Part shown: piece after piece, positions 16,852 to 25,785 of the stretch
How positions within the stretch are numbered: the stretch's first letter is position 1
Layout of the letters: every line of letters begins with the position of its first letter
Assembly: GCF_030818415.1 (NCBI RefSeq)
Contig: NZ_JAUTAE010000001.1
Span: 1,970,001-2,034,000, forward strand
DNA: 64,000 nucleotides
Source of the DNA: Sphingomonas sp. SORGH_AS_0950
GTDB taxonomy: Bacteria > Pseudomonadota > Alphaproteobacteria > Sphingomonadales > Sphingomonadaceae
Reading direction: 5' to 3'
Notes under the pieces: generated by a model
Told to the model about the DNA's origin: nothing
Databases searched by the model: none
What the model saw: the letters and a program-made list of their open reading frames with translations, nothing else
Position numbers and translations under genes: made by a program

Positions 16852-18443
16852 TGCCCCGCCCCCGCGAGCGGCAGGGTGAGCGCGGCGCAGACATCCCCCG
16901 CCGCATTGGCTTGCCGGGTCAGCGTCCCGCCATGCGCCTCGACGATGGCGCGCGCCACCAGCCCGCCGACCCCCATGCCCGGCCGCATCGCCTGGTCCGG
17001 CGCGCAGCGGTTGCGGATGCCGATCCGGACCATGTCCCCCTCTCGAGCCGCCGCGATCCCGACCGAACCATCGCAAGCCTGCAAGGCGTTGCGGACGAGG
17101 TTCACCATGGCCTGCGACAATTCGATCTCCTGCCCCAGCACGAACAGGTTCGGATCGATCGGATCGATGGTCAGCACGGTCCGCGCCGCCTTCGCCTCCG
17201 GCCCGACCAGCGCGGCGACCATATCGATCAGCGCCGCGACCGGCAGCGCGCTGGGTTCGTCCACCGCGCGCCCGCCAAAGCGGCGCAGGCGGCGCACCAG
17301 CTGCGACAGGGTCGCGGCCTTGCGGTCGATCAGCGCGGCGGCCTCGGCGATTTCGGGATCGGCATCGGCCGCGATCACCCGCAAATGGCTCGCCTCGATG
17401 GCGATCGTGGACAGGGGCTGACTGATCTCGTGGATGACCGCGACCGACATGGCGCGCAGCGTCTTCAGCCGCTCGGCCTGGAACAGCATCCGGTCGCGCC
17501 GGGCCAGATCGACCTGCGCCTTGGCCTGTGCGTCCGAAAAGCTGCCCGCGAGATAGCCGACCACGACCACCGACGCCAAGCTCATGTGCAGCGCGAGCCG
17601 CTCGGCCAGCGGCAGCGGGCCGGTGGTGAACGGCAGGGTGATCGCCGCGACGACGAGCACCGCGCACCAGCCCGCCGTCCGCCCGAAGCGCAGCCCGATC
17701 CAGGCCACCGCCAGCAGCCCCGGCGTCACCGGCGTGCCCAGCCCGACCGCCGCCAGCAGCACCGCCAGCGCCATCGCCGTGCCGAGCACCAGCGCCGCCT
17801 CGCCCAGCGCCAGCATCCGCCCCCGATCGATCCGCGCCACCCGTCGCCATCCGGGCGCGCCCTGCACCGCCCAGAGCAGCGGCGGCGCCACCAGCATGAC
17901 GCCCAGCAGGTCGCCGACCATGAAATTGGTCAGCGACGCGACGAGGCGCGACGCGCCGTCCGCCCCGGTCAGTTCGGGATGCCACAAAGCCCAGGGCAGC
18001 GACGCGAGCGAAGCCGCGACCGGGGCCGCGACCGATCCGATGGCGAGCGGCATCGGCGCGACGCCGAGGGTCGATCGCAGATGCGGCGCCAATCGCCGGA
18101 CCGCCCACACCACCGCGCCATAGGTCAGCGGCGGTCGCGCGACGCCGATCATCGCCATGATCCAGCCCGGCGCGCCCGGCACGATCACGCCGTTGACCGT
18201 CTGAACGACCAACTCGGCCATGGCGATCGCGGGGGTCAGGCGCGGTCCCCGGCTCCACAGCAACGCGATCCGAAGACCCGCGGCCGGATAGAGCAGCGAG
18301 TAAAAGCCCTGCCCACCCCACATCGCCGCGACATGGTGCGACACCAGGAACGCGACCGCATAGCCCGCAATCCATGGCAGGTCGGCGCGGCGGGGGCGTA
18401 CCGAACGGAGCAGGGACGACAGGAAAGCGCGGACCGGGATCAT
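16848..18443 (-). CDS. MASE1-type membrane sensor histidine kinase
   Basis: The product has 531 residues. ATG 18443 is preceded by AAGGAG; earlier in-frame starts have no ribosome site. Residues 20-310 hold about eight to nine hydrophobic helices of the MASE1 type, with no clear periplasmic sensor. The dimerisation helix contains the phospho-histidine in SVAVIHEISQPLSTIAIE, followed by the N box NLVRNALQA and the glycine boxes GMGVGGLVARAIVEAHGG. The short ATPase domain resembles the FixL group, in line with its FixJ-type partner downstream. The stimulus cannot be deduced. Confidence 0.9.
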   Translation of the reverse strand: MIPVRAFLSSLLRSVRPRRADLPWIAGYAVAFLVSHHVAAMWGGQGFYSLLYPAAGLRIALLWSRGPRLTPAIAMAELVVQTVNGVIVPGAPGWIMAMIGVARPPLTYGAVVWAVRRLAPHLRSTLGVAPMPLAIGSVAAPVAASLASLPWALWHPELTGADGASRLVASLTNFMVGDLLGVMLVAPPLLWAVQGAPGWRRVARIDRGRMLALGEAALVLGTAMALAVLLAAVGLGTPVTPGLLAVAWIGLRFGRTAGWCAVLVVAAITLPFTTGPLPLAERLALHMSLASVVVVGYLAGSFSDAQAKAQVDLARRDRMLFQAERLKTLRAMSVAVIHEISQPLSTIAIEASHLRVIAADADPEIAEAAALIDRKAATLSQLVRRLRRFGGRAVDEPSALPVAALIDMVAALVGPEAKAARTVLTIDPIDPNLFVLGQEIELSQAMVNLVRNALQACDGSVGIAAAREGDMVRIGIRNRCAPDQAMRPGMGVGGLVARAIVEAHGGTLTRQANAAGDVCAALTLPLAGAGQ

Positions 18444-18553
18444 CGCCGACTCCTTAGCCGGATCGGTTCGCCAGCGGCTATCGGGGTATTTCCCGGATAG
18501 GCCGTGCGCGCCACTTGCGCCGATGACCGCGCGGTCACTGGCAAGGAACCGCA

Positions 18554-19750
18554 ATGCCCATCTATCGCGCATCACAGCTCATGAAATTGCGAACCGTCAC
18601 GCCGCCGGACGGCAAGCCGGACTGGGCGAACCAGATCGCCGACGTGGCGGTCGATCGCATCCCGGACGATCTGTGCGGGCCGGGGCTCTATGCCCTGTTC
18701 CTCGACGGGGCGCTCTTCTACATCGGGCTGCACGTCGGCGAACAAGCGGGCGCGGACTATTCCGTCCTTCATCGCTGGGTGCTGCACGTCGTCGGGCAGA
18801 CGATGCGATCGCCGCGCATCAGCTTCAGCCGCGCATCGCTGCGCCGCCTGCTCGCCGCGCAGGCGGGCGATCCGGTCACCGAGGCGCTGGCCGCCTGCCT
18901 GCCGCAGGGGCGCGCGACCGACCTTGCCGCGCTGCCCGCGCATCCTTTGCTCAGCGGAGCCCATTGCACGGCGCAAAAGGCCGTCTTCGCCGCGCGCCAC
19001 TGGGACGTGTTCGGGCCGGGCCATGAGGATGACATGCTCGACCGCATCACCTGTCTGTTCCAGCCCGTCGCGGCAGGGTGGCCGGAGCGGCTGGCTGGCG
19101 CGGAGGGGCGCGAACGCGGCGCATGGGCGCGCGAACAATGGCTGCGCCCCGCCGAGACGCTGTTGGTGAACAGCTTCCGGCCGATCTGCAATGCGGCCAT
19201 CGCGCTCGGCACACAGCGCGCCCCTATCGGCGAGGCCGAGGTCGCAGCGGCGATGGCGGCGGCGTTGCCGCAGGAACTTGCCGCCTTCCAGCGCGCCGAA
19301 TCTGAACAGCGCAACGCACAGCACGCCCCTGCCCCCGCCGGCGTCGTCGAGGCCTATCTCGATACGTCCGATGCCGAGACGCTTGAAATCGCAGAAGAGG
19401 AAGGACTGAGTTTGAGCGAGCTTACATTCCGCAACGGGTTGAGCCCGGCGGGAAGCCAATTCATCAATACGTTGATCGATGCCTCCCCGGCCGGTCTGGA
19501 ACTCTATTTCACCGAGATTCCGGATCTGCGCATGCGCATCAAGGGGCAACGGACCATCGCGGTCCGCCTGACGACCGCAGGTGAGCGTCTGCGCTGCTAT
19601 ACCCGCGTCGATCCCGAAAAATGCCGCAAGCTGGGCTTCGAAGACGTCGCGGTCCTCGCGAACGACCCCATGTCGACCAGCTTCTATATCGATCCCGCAA
19701 AGATCGATCCCGGCATCCTCCTCGTCCTGGTCGGGGCCAGCCTGAAGTGA
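18554..19750 (+). CDS. Uncharacterised protein with GIY-YIG-like N-terminal motif
   Basis: The product has 398 residues and is soluble. Residues 44-62 read GLYALFLDGALFYIGLHVG, matching the GLY...YIG pattern of GIY-YIG nucleases, and an RPICNAA segment near residue 210 resembles the asparagine part of that fold. A separate C-terminal domain (about 285-398, SELTFRNGLSPAG to the end) is of unknown type. A nuclease role is only a hint, because the catalytic Arg and Glu cannot be placed with confidence. ATG 18554 is divergent from the histidine kinase. The stop overlaps the GTG of the next gene. Confidence 0.6.
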   Translation: MPIYRASQLMKLRTVTPPDGKPDWANQIADVAVDRIPDDLCGPGLYALFLDGALFYIGLHVGEQAGADYSVLHRWVLHVVGQTMRSPRISFSRASLRRLLAAQAGDPVTEALAACLPQGRATDLAALPAHPLLSGAHCTAQKAVFAARHWDVFGPGHEDDMLDRITCLFQPVAAGWPERLAGAEGRERGAWAREQWLRPAETLLVNSFRPICNAAIALGTQRAPIGEAEVAAAMAAALPQELAAFQRAESEQRNAQHAPAPAGVVEAYLDTSDAETLEIAEEEGLSLSELTFRNGLSPAGSQFINTLIDASPAGLELYFTEIPDLRMRIKGQRTIAVRLTTAGERLRCYTRVDPEKCRKLGFEDVAVLANDPMSTSFYIDPAKIDPGILLVLVGASLK

Positions 19751-20058
19751 CCTGGGACCCGCCCGGTAACTTCGTCAGCAGCGATCCCGGGCGGGAAGTA
19801 CGCGGTATCTGGCGCCAGCCCGATGGCGGCGTCATCATCTGGGAGCAGGAGATCGAACCGCGCCGATGGTGGAACCGGGTGACGCGGCCGCTCGGCATCC
19901 TGCTGATCCTCGCGGCGATCGCATGGCCGCTGGTCCTGCTGGCGCATGGCTGGCCGCGCCTGGGCCTGGGCTTTGCGGTCGCCGACCTCTGCCTCGTCTC
20001 GACGGGGCGCGACCTGATGCGCTGGGGCGCGAAGCGATGGCGCGAGGAGGGCGACTGA
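19747..20058 (+). CDS. Small membrane protein coupled to the GIY-YIG-like gene
   Basis: The product has 103 residues from a GTG start that overlaps the upstream stop by four bases (GTGA), so translation is coupled. Residues 15-35 form beta-like charged sequence (REVRGIWRQPDGGVIIWEQ), then two adjacent hydrophobic stretches (PLGILLILAAIAWPLVLLAHGW and LGLGFAVADLCLV, split by a short loop) make a membrane hairpin. The end is basic and acidic (RWGAKRWREEGD). No family is recognised. Tight coupling suggests it works with the protein encoded just upstream. Confidence 0.6.
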   Translation: MTWDPPGNFVSSDPGREVRGIWRQPDGGVIIWEQEIEPRRWWNRVTRPLGILLILAAIAWPLVLLAHGWPRLGLGFAVADLCLVSTGRDLMRWGAKRWREEGD

Positions 20059-20634
20059 TCCGCTCGCCCTCCCGTCCCCATGGCCGGACAGGCCAATTGG
20101 CCAAGCCAGCAAGGGCAGTACCAATTTAGACTCGATGGGCCGCCCGGTTCGCTCCGACACCCGGGGCGCCTTTCGGGACGGGCGACGAACAACGGCGATG
20201 CCGTCCGCCCAGCGATCATGACGAAAAATTCATGACCTCATCCCTCTGTAATACAGCCACAATCCCCGATCGGTCATGCCTCATGCCGATTTTGGGGCGA
20301 AACCGGTTGTCACCATGTTGACAGGCATGACCATTCCATGTCACCGATAAGACCATAAGATTACAAGAACGTGATGCAGGAAGACATTTTCGGTCCAATG
20401 CCGCGATTCGCCGTACACGGCCCATAGGCCGGACGACGGACGCGACGATGGACACCGGACAGGCTTCGCGTCCCAGCGCAGCAGATGAGACCGTCGATCC
20501 CGGTTCGTGAACGCTTCTCGCGTTCCGGTCGATGACGCCTCCTGCCTCCCGCCGATTGCCGATGCCCTTTCCGGCACAGTCTCGGGGAAGCCCGGCACGA
20601 CGAGCGCGCGTCGGGATCAGAGGAGGGAAAATGC
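20059..20634 (+). promoter_or_regulatory. Intergenic region upstream of TonB receptor, with inverted repeat
   Basis: No convincing gene is present in these 576 bases. Composition is less GC-rich around 20215-20380. A palindrome TGTCA-N6-TGACA lies at 20308-20323 and could be a repressor half-site pair. The long leader up to the AGGAGGG site at 20621-20627 suggests a 5' untranslated region. No promoter boxes could be named with confidence. Confidence 0.3.
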
Positions 20635-23418
20635 ATGATTACGTCACCGCGTAACGGCGTGTCGCGTCCGGGCCGCAAATGCCTGCTCCAGACGACGGCG
20701 TTCACCGCCGCCGGGCTGGCCTCGGCGATGATCGCCGCGCCCGTCCTGGCGCAGACGAGCGGCCCCGCCGCCGCCAATACCAGCATCTCGACCGCCGCCG
20801 GGGCAGGCCAGACCGCCGCCCAGGCCGATACCGCCGGGGATGGCGGGCAGGACGAGATCACCGTCGCCGGCTATCGCCAGAGCATCGCCTCCGCGCTGGC
20901 CGCCAAGCGCAATGACATCCGCATCACCGACGGCATCTCGTCGGAGGATATCGGCAAGTTCCCCGCCCAGAACATCACCGAGGCGATCCAGCGTATCGCG
21001 GGCGTCCAGATGTCCAACATCAACGGACGCGGCTCGACGATCAGCATCCGTGGCCTGGGTCCGCAATATGCGCGGACCACGATCAACGGCCAGACCTTCG
21101 CCAGCGCCGACTTCAAGGACGGCTTCCGCTACGACATCATCCAGACCGACCTGGCGAGCGCGATCCAGGTCATCAAGTCGCCGACCGCCGACATGGACAC
21201 GGGCGGCCTGGCGGGCACGGTCAACATCGATACGGTCAAGCCGCTGGCCTATAAGGGCCCCAGCTTCATCGCAGGCGTGAAGGGCTATTATTCCGACTAT
21301 CGCGGCGACGTCACGCCCAAGGTCAACGCCGCCTATATCAAGCGGTTCGCCAACGACACGATCGGCGTCATGCTGGACGTCGGCTATCAGAAGCTGAAGG
21401 ATCGCGGCGACTATCTGTTCATCAAGAACTGGTATCAGCCGGGCGCCGTGGCGGGCGCGTCGGACGTGCAGGTGCCGGGCAATCTGCGCTATCGCCGGAT
21501 CGAACGCGACACCGAGCAGCTGATGGGCAGCGGCGCGATCCAGTGGAAGCCGCAGGACAATTTCGAGGTGCTGCTCCAGGGCGAATATTCGCGCGACCAT
21601 ACCCGTTACGACACCCGCCAGATGGTCTTCGGCCGCTGGGCCGCCTCGGCGGTGAAGGTCAACAGCTCGGCCAACGGCGTCGCGAACAACATCTCGATCG
21701 GCAGTTTCAACGTCGACAACAACGACCAGCCCGAACTGCGCAAGCTCCAGACCCAGGCCTATACCGGCACGGTCAGCTGGAGCCCGACCGACACCACCCA
21801 TATCCGCGCGATCGGCCATTATACCCAGGGTGATGCCAAGCTGTACGAATGGGCGACCATCGACGAGGTGCGCTTCGCGAATGGCGGCACGCTCGACATT
21901 TCCGATCCGTTCAACGTCAAGTGGAACACCGCCAGCCTGACCGACGGCTCGATCTACAATATGGGCAACCGCACCTGGTACGCCTTTGTCGACGGCGCGA
22001 CGCATATCCAGTCGGCGCGCGACCGCGCGGTGCAGACCGACCTGACCCAGGATCTCGACTGGCACGGGATCAAGGCGCTGGTCTTCGGCGCGAAATATCA
22101 TCACGAGAGCTTCGACACCAAGGCCTATCGCCACGACCGCGACGCCGATGTCAGCGATCCGGTGACCTATCCCGAATATGCTTGGATTCCCGACCTGTCG
22201 AAGACGGGCGTGCTGGTGAACGACTTTCTGGGCGGGTCGATGGCGATCCCGCACAGCTTCCTGTCGGTCAATGCGCCGCTGTGGCAGCAGATCCTGCGCG
22301 ACAAGGGCATCACCGTGCCCGACACGCCCGACTGGCCCAACACCTACAAGGTCGACCGCTATATCCCGGCACTCTATGCCATGGCCAATATCGACGGCAC
22401 GCTGTTCGACCTGCCGGTGCGCGGCAATGTCGGCGTGCGGTACGAACATACCCACCAGAACGTCACCAGCAGCCTGACCAACGGCACCGGCAGCGACGCG
22501 ACCTTGCTCGGCCAGCAGCATGTCGTGCAGGATTATGGCAATGTCCTGCCCAGCGCCAGCTTCGCGCTGGACGTGACGCCGCATCTGGTCGCGCGCATCG
22601 CGGCGGCCAAGGTGCTGGTCCGCCCGCTGCTCAACAGCCAGACGCAGATGGCCGACACCATCACCCGCGTGACCACCAGCCTGCGCCCCAGCGTCTCGGT
22701 GGCGCAGGGCGAGAGCCGCCTGAAACCGCTGACCGCCAACCAGCTGGACCTCAGCCTGGAATATTATCACGGCAAGGGCAATTCGATCACGCTGGCCGGC
22801 TTCTACAAGGCGGTGAAGAACGGCACCTTCACCCAATTCTACTGCCCGTCCTCCTATGACGGCGTGGCGCTGAACGGCGTGGTCAGCGACTGCCAGTCGG
22901 CCGACCTGAAAACCGACTATAGCTTCAGCCGGGTGCTGAACGACGACCGGGTCATCCATATCAAGGGCCTGGAACTGGGCGCGTCGCAGAATTTCGATGC
23001 GATCCTTCCCGTGAAGGGCTTCGGCGCGGTCGGCAACGTCACCGTGGTCGACACCGATGCCAGCGCGATCGGCACCGGATTCAACCTGCGCGACCTGTCG
23101 AAGCTGACCTGGAACCTGACGCCCTATTGGGAAGACGAGATGTTCAGCGTGCGGCTGTCGGTCAACCACCGCAGCTCCTATGTGCAGGATGCGGCGTCGA
23201 GCTTCTTCGTCAATAGCGGCCTGACCCATGTCGTGCGCCCGCGTACCCAGATGGACCTGGCGCTGGGCTTCAATCCGACCAGCTATCTCAGCTTCACGGG
23301 CGGCATCATCAATCTGAACAACACCCATGAAGACGCCTATCAGACGAATGCGAACACCTTCCAGCTCGCCAGCCGGACGGGGCGCACCTTCTATCTGTCG
23401 GCATCGACGAGGTTCTGA
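20635..23418 (+). CDS. TonB-dependent receptor (TonB-Xanth-Caul type)
   Basis: The product has 927 residues. ATG 20635 follows AGGAGGG, and a signal peptide ends at AAPVLAQ near residue 40. The plug domain contains ITVAGYRQSIASALAAKR (TonB-box region), DGISSEDIGKFPAQN, GRGSTISIRGLGPQYA and NGQTFASADF, the signature set of the large Xanthomonas/Caulobacter-type receptors. The beta-barrel ends in a terminal Phe (SASTRF), as expected for outer-membrane insertion. These receptors import oligosaccharides or other large substrates. The GH89 gene begins 82 bp downstream, so a glycan substrate is likely. It is a close paralogue of the broken receptor at 40842-43583. Confidence 0.92.
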   Translation: MITSPRNGVSRPGRKCLLQTTAFTAAGLASAMIAAPVLAQTSGPAAANTSISTAAGAGQTAAQADTAGDGGQDEITVAGYRQSIASALAAKRNDIRITDGISSEDIGKFPAQNITEAIQRIAGVQMSNINGRGSTISIRGLGPQYARTTINGQTFASADFKDGFRYDIIQTDLASAIQVIKSPTADMDTGGLAGTVNIDTVKPLAYKGPSFIAGVKGYYSDYRGDVTPKVNAAYIKRFANDTIGVMLDVGYQKLKDRGDYLFIKNWYQPGAVAGASDVQVPGNLRYRRIERDTEQLMGSGAIQWKPQDNFEVLLQGEYSRDHTRYDTRQMVFGRWAASAVKVNSSANGVANNISIGSFNVDNNDQPELRKLQTQAYTGTVSWSPTDTTHIRAIGHYTQGDAKLYEWATIDEVRFANGGTLDISDPFNVKWNTASLTDGSIYNMGNRTWYAFVDGATHIQSARDRAVQTDLTQDLDWHGIKALVFGAKYHHESFDTKAYRHDRDADVSDPVTYPEYAWIPDLSKTGVLVNDFLGGSMAIPHSFLSVNAPLWQQILRDKGITVPDTPDWPNTYKVDRYIPALYAMANIDGTLFDLPVRGNVGVRYEHTHQNVTSSLTNGTGSDATLLGQQHVVQDYGNVLPSASFALDVTPHLVARIAAAKVLVRPLLNSQTQMADTITRVTTSLRPSVSVAQGESRLKPLTANQLDLSLEYYHGKGNSITLAGFYKAVKNGTFTQFYCPSSYDGVALNGVVSDCQSADLKTDYSFSRVLNDDRVIHIKGLELGASQNFDAILPVKGFGAVGNVTVVDTDASAIGTGFNLRDLSKLTWNLTPYWEDEMFSVRLSVNHRSSYVQDAASSFFVNSGLTHVVRPRTQMDLALGFNPTSYLSFTGGIINLNNTHEDAYQTNANTFQLASRTGRTFYLSASTRF

Positions 23419-23429
23419 TCTCCCCCCTG

Positions 23430-23463
23430 AAGGGCGGACGGCCGCACGGGTCGATCCGCCCTT
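23430..23463 (+). terminator. Hairpin between TonB receptor and GH89 gene
   Basis: A 9-bp perfect stem, AAGGGCGGA (23430-23438) with TCCGCCCTT (23455-23463), around a 16-base loop, lies 12 bases after the receptor stop and is followed by a pyrimidine-rich stretch. It could end or attenuate the receptor transcript, or protect its 3' end, so that the downstream enzymes are made at a lower level. Confidence 0.5.
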
Positions 23464-23499
23464 CCCTTTCCGCCCTTTGCCGGGAACAAGACCTTCGTG

Positions 23500-25785
23500 A
23501 TGACTTTCCCCAAGACGCTCGGCCTGATCGGCACCCTGTTGCTCACCGCCTCGACGGCCCATGCGCAGGGCGATGGCGGGCAGGCCGCGCGCGATGCGCT
23601 CCGGCGGCTCGGCGTGCCCGAGCGTCAGCTTTCGGTGGCGATCCAGCCTTCGCCCGATCCCCGCTACCGCGTCCGGATCGATCACGACCGGCTGCGGGTC
23701 GAGGCGTCCTCGCCGGTCGCGGCGGTGCGCGGCGCGGCGGCGGCGCTGACCGCGCAAGGACGGCTGTCGGTCAGCTGGGAGGGTAATCGCGTCGGCCCGA
23801 TGACCCGCCTGACCCCCGGTGACAGCGGCTGGGTCGCCTCTCCCTTCGGCTTTCGCGCCTATCTGAACACCTGCACCTATGGCTATACCACCCCCTGGTG
23901 GGGCTGGCCGCGATGGGAGCGCGAGATCGACGCGATGGCGGTCCACGGCGTCGACATGCCGCTCGCCATGGAGGGGCAGGATTATGTCTGGCGCCAGCTC
24001 TGGCGCGAACAGGGGTTGAGCGAGGCGCAACTGGCGCAGCATTTCTCCGGCCCGGCCTTCCTGCCCTGGCAGCGCATGGGCAATATCGAGGGCTATCGCG
24101 CGCCGCTGCCGACCGGGTGGATCGACAAGAAGCGCGATCTGCAAAAGCGCATCCTGGCGCGGATGCGCGAACTGGGCATGACGCCGATCCTCCCCGCCTT
24201 CGCCGGTTACGTGCCCAAGGCCTTTGCCGAGGCGCATCCCAAGGCGCGCATCTACAAGATGCGGTCCTGGGAGGGGTTCGAGGGCACCTATTGGCTCGAC
24301 CCGTCCGACCCGCTGTTCGCGCCGCTCGCCAAGCGGTTCCTGGACCTCTACACCGCCGAATATGGGCCGGGGCAATATTACCTCGCCGATGCCTTTAACG
24401 AGATGGTGCCGCCGATCGCCGAGGACGGCAGCGACACCGCCCATGCCTCATATGGCGATGCGACCGCCAACACGCCCGCGCTCGACGCCGCGACCCGGGC
24501 GGCGGCGCTGCCCCGCGAGGTCCGCGACGCGCGGCTGGCCGCCTATGGCCAGCGGCTCTATGCCGCGATCGCGGCGGCGCGGCCCGATGCGACCTGGGTG
24601 ATGCAGGGCTGGCTGTTCGGCGCGGACAAGAAATTCTGGACGCCCGATGCCATCGCCGCCTTCCTCCGCGACGTGCCGGACCGGAAGATGCTGATCCTCG
24701 ACATCGGCAATGACCGCTATCCCGGCATCTGGAAGACGACGAACGGGTTCGACGGCAAGAGCTGGGTCTATGGCTATGTCCATAATTATGGCGGCAGCAA
24801 CCCGGTCTATGGCGCGCCCGATTTCTACCGCCGCGACGTGACTGCGCTGTTCGCCGACGGCGCGCGCGGGAATGTCCGCGGGTTCGGCCTGTTTCCGGAG
24901 GGGCTGCACAGCAACAGCCTGGTCTATGACTATGCCTATGACGTGGCCTGGCCCGGCGGCGGCGACATGGCGATGGCGCCGTGGCTGAGCCGCTATACCG
25001 CCGCGCGTTACGGCCGGAGCGACCCGGCGATGGTCGCGGCCTGGCAGGATGTGGTCGCGGGCGCCTATAACGTGCGTTACTGGACCCCACGCTGGTGGAA
25101 CGAGCGCGCGGGCGCCTATCTGTTCTTCAAGCGACCGGCGACCGATGCGCCGACCTATCCCGCCGAGCCCGGCGACCGCGCGAAGCTGCGCGCCGGGATC
25201 GCGGCGATGCTCAAGCTCGCCCCCGCTTATGGCAAAAGCCCGCTCTATCGCTACGACCTGGTCGATCTGACCCGCCATGCCGCCAGCCTGTCGCTGGACG
25301 ACACGGTCAAGGCCGCCGTCGCCGCCTATCAGCGGGGCGATGTCGCCGCCGGAGACCGGGAAACGGCGCGGATGAAGGCGCTGGCGCTCGCCATCGATCA
25401 CCTGATCGGCGGGCAGCAGGAAAGCCTGGCCAGCTGGATCGCCGATGCGCGCGGCTATGGCGACACGCCCGCCGAGAAGACCGCCTATGCGCAGAATGCC
25501 AAGGCGCAGGTGACGATCTGGGGCGGGCGCGGGCATCTGGGCGACTATGCATCCAAGGCCTGGGCGGGCATGTATGCCGATTATTACCTGCCGCGCTGGA
25601 CGCGCTACCTGACCGAAGCGCGTGCCGCCGCGCTCGCCAGGCGGCCGGTCGACGATGCGGCCTTCACCGCGAAGCTGCTCGACTGGGAAAGGGCCTGGGT
25701 CGCCGATCCCCGCCCCTATAAGGCCAGCGCCCCCGCCGACCCGGTGGCCGAGGCCCGCGCGCTGATGACGGAGACGGCCCGGTGA
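23500..25785 (+). CDS. GH89 alpha-N-acetylglucosaminidase, secreted
   Basis: The product has 761 residues from ATG 23500 (a GTG directly ahead is also possible), with a signal peptide ending STAHAQ. It has the NAGLU layout: a small N-terminal alpha/beta domain (to about 110), then the catalytic barrel opening with the aromatic cluster CTYGYTTPWWGWPRWEREIDAMAVHGVDMPL (only partly quoted as a landmark at about 125-150). Candidate catalytic glutamates are in YLADAFNEMVPP and FGLFPEGLHSN. Family enzymes remove terminal alpha-linked N-acetylglucosamine, for example from heparan-type or mucin chains. The stop overlaps the start of the HGSNAT-like gene (GTGA), so the two are coupled. Confidence 0.9.
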   Translation: MTFPKTLGLIGTLLLTASTAHAQGDGGQAARDALRRLGVPERQLSVAIQPSPDPRYRVRIDHDRLRVEASSPVAAVRGAAAALTAQGRLSVSWEGNRVGPMTRLTPGDSGWVASPFGFRAYLNTCTYGYTTPWWGWPRWEREIDAMAVHGVDMPLAMEGQDYVWRQLWREQGLSEAQLAQHFSGPAFLPWQRMGNIEGYRAPLPTGWIDKKRDLQKRILARMRELGMTPILPAFAGYVPKAFAEAHPKARIYKMRSWEGFEGTYWLDPSDPLFAPLAKRFLDLYTAEYGPGQYYLADAFNEMVPPIAEDGSDTAHASYGDATANTPALDAATRAAALPREVRDARLAAYGQRLYAAIAAARPDATWVMQGWLFGADKKFWTPDAIAAFLRDVPDRKMLILDIGNDRYPGIWKTTNGFDGKSWVYGYVHNYGGSNPVYGAPDFYRRDVTALFADGARGNVRGFGLFPEGLHSNSLVYDYAYDVAWPGGGDMAMAPWLSRYTAARYGRSDPAMVAAWQDVVAGAYNVRYWTPRWWNERAGAYLFFKRPATDAPTYPAEPGDRAKLRAGIAAMLKLAPAYGKSPLYRYDLVDLTRHAASLSLDDTVKAAVAAYQRGDVAAGDRETARMKALALAIDHLIGGQQESLASWIADARGYGDTPAEKTAYAQNAKAQVTIWGGRGHLGDYASKAWAGMYADYYLPRWTRYLTEARAAALARRPVDDAAFTAKLLDWERAWVADPRPYKASAPADPVAEARALMTETAR

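Noticed and set aside
14317-17421. Plus-strand open frame of about 1,030 codons
   Set aside because: It runs antisense to the DUF2779, small hypothetical and response regulator genes, which have real domains. It is a codon-bias shadow.
20644-24444. Very long minus-strand open frame (over 1,200 codons) opposite the TonB receptor and GH89 genes
   Set aside because: It is the antisense shadow of two well-supported genes in GC-rich DNA. The product is His/Arg/Asp-rich low-complexity sequence with no motif and no ribosome site.
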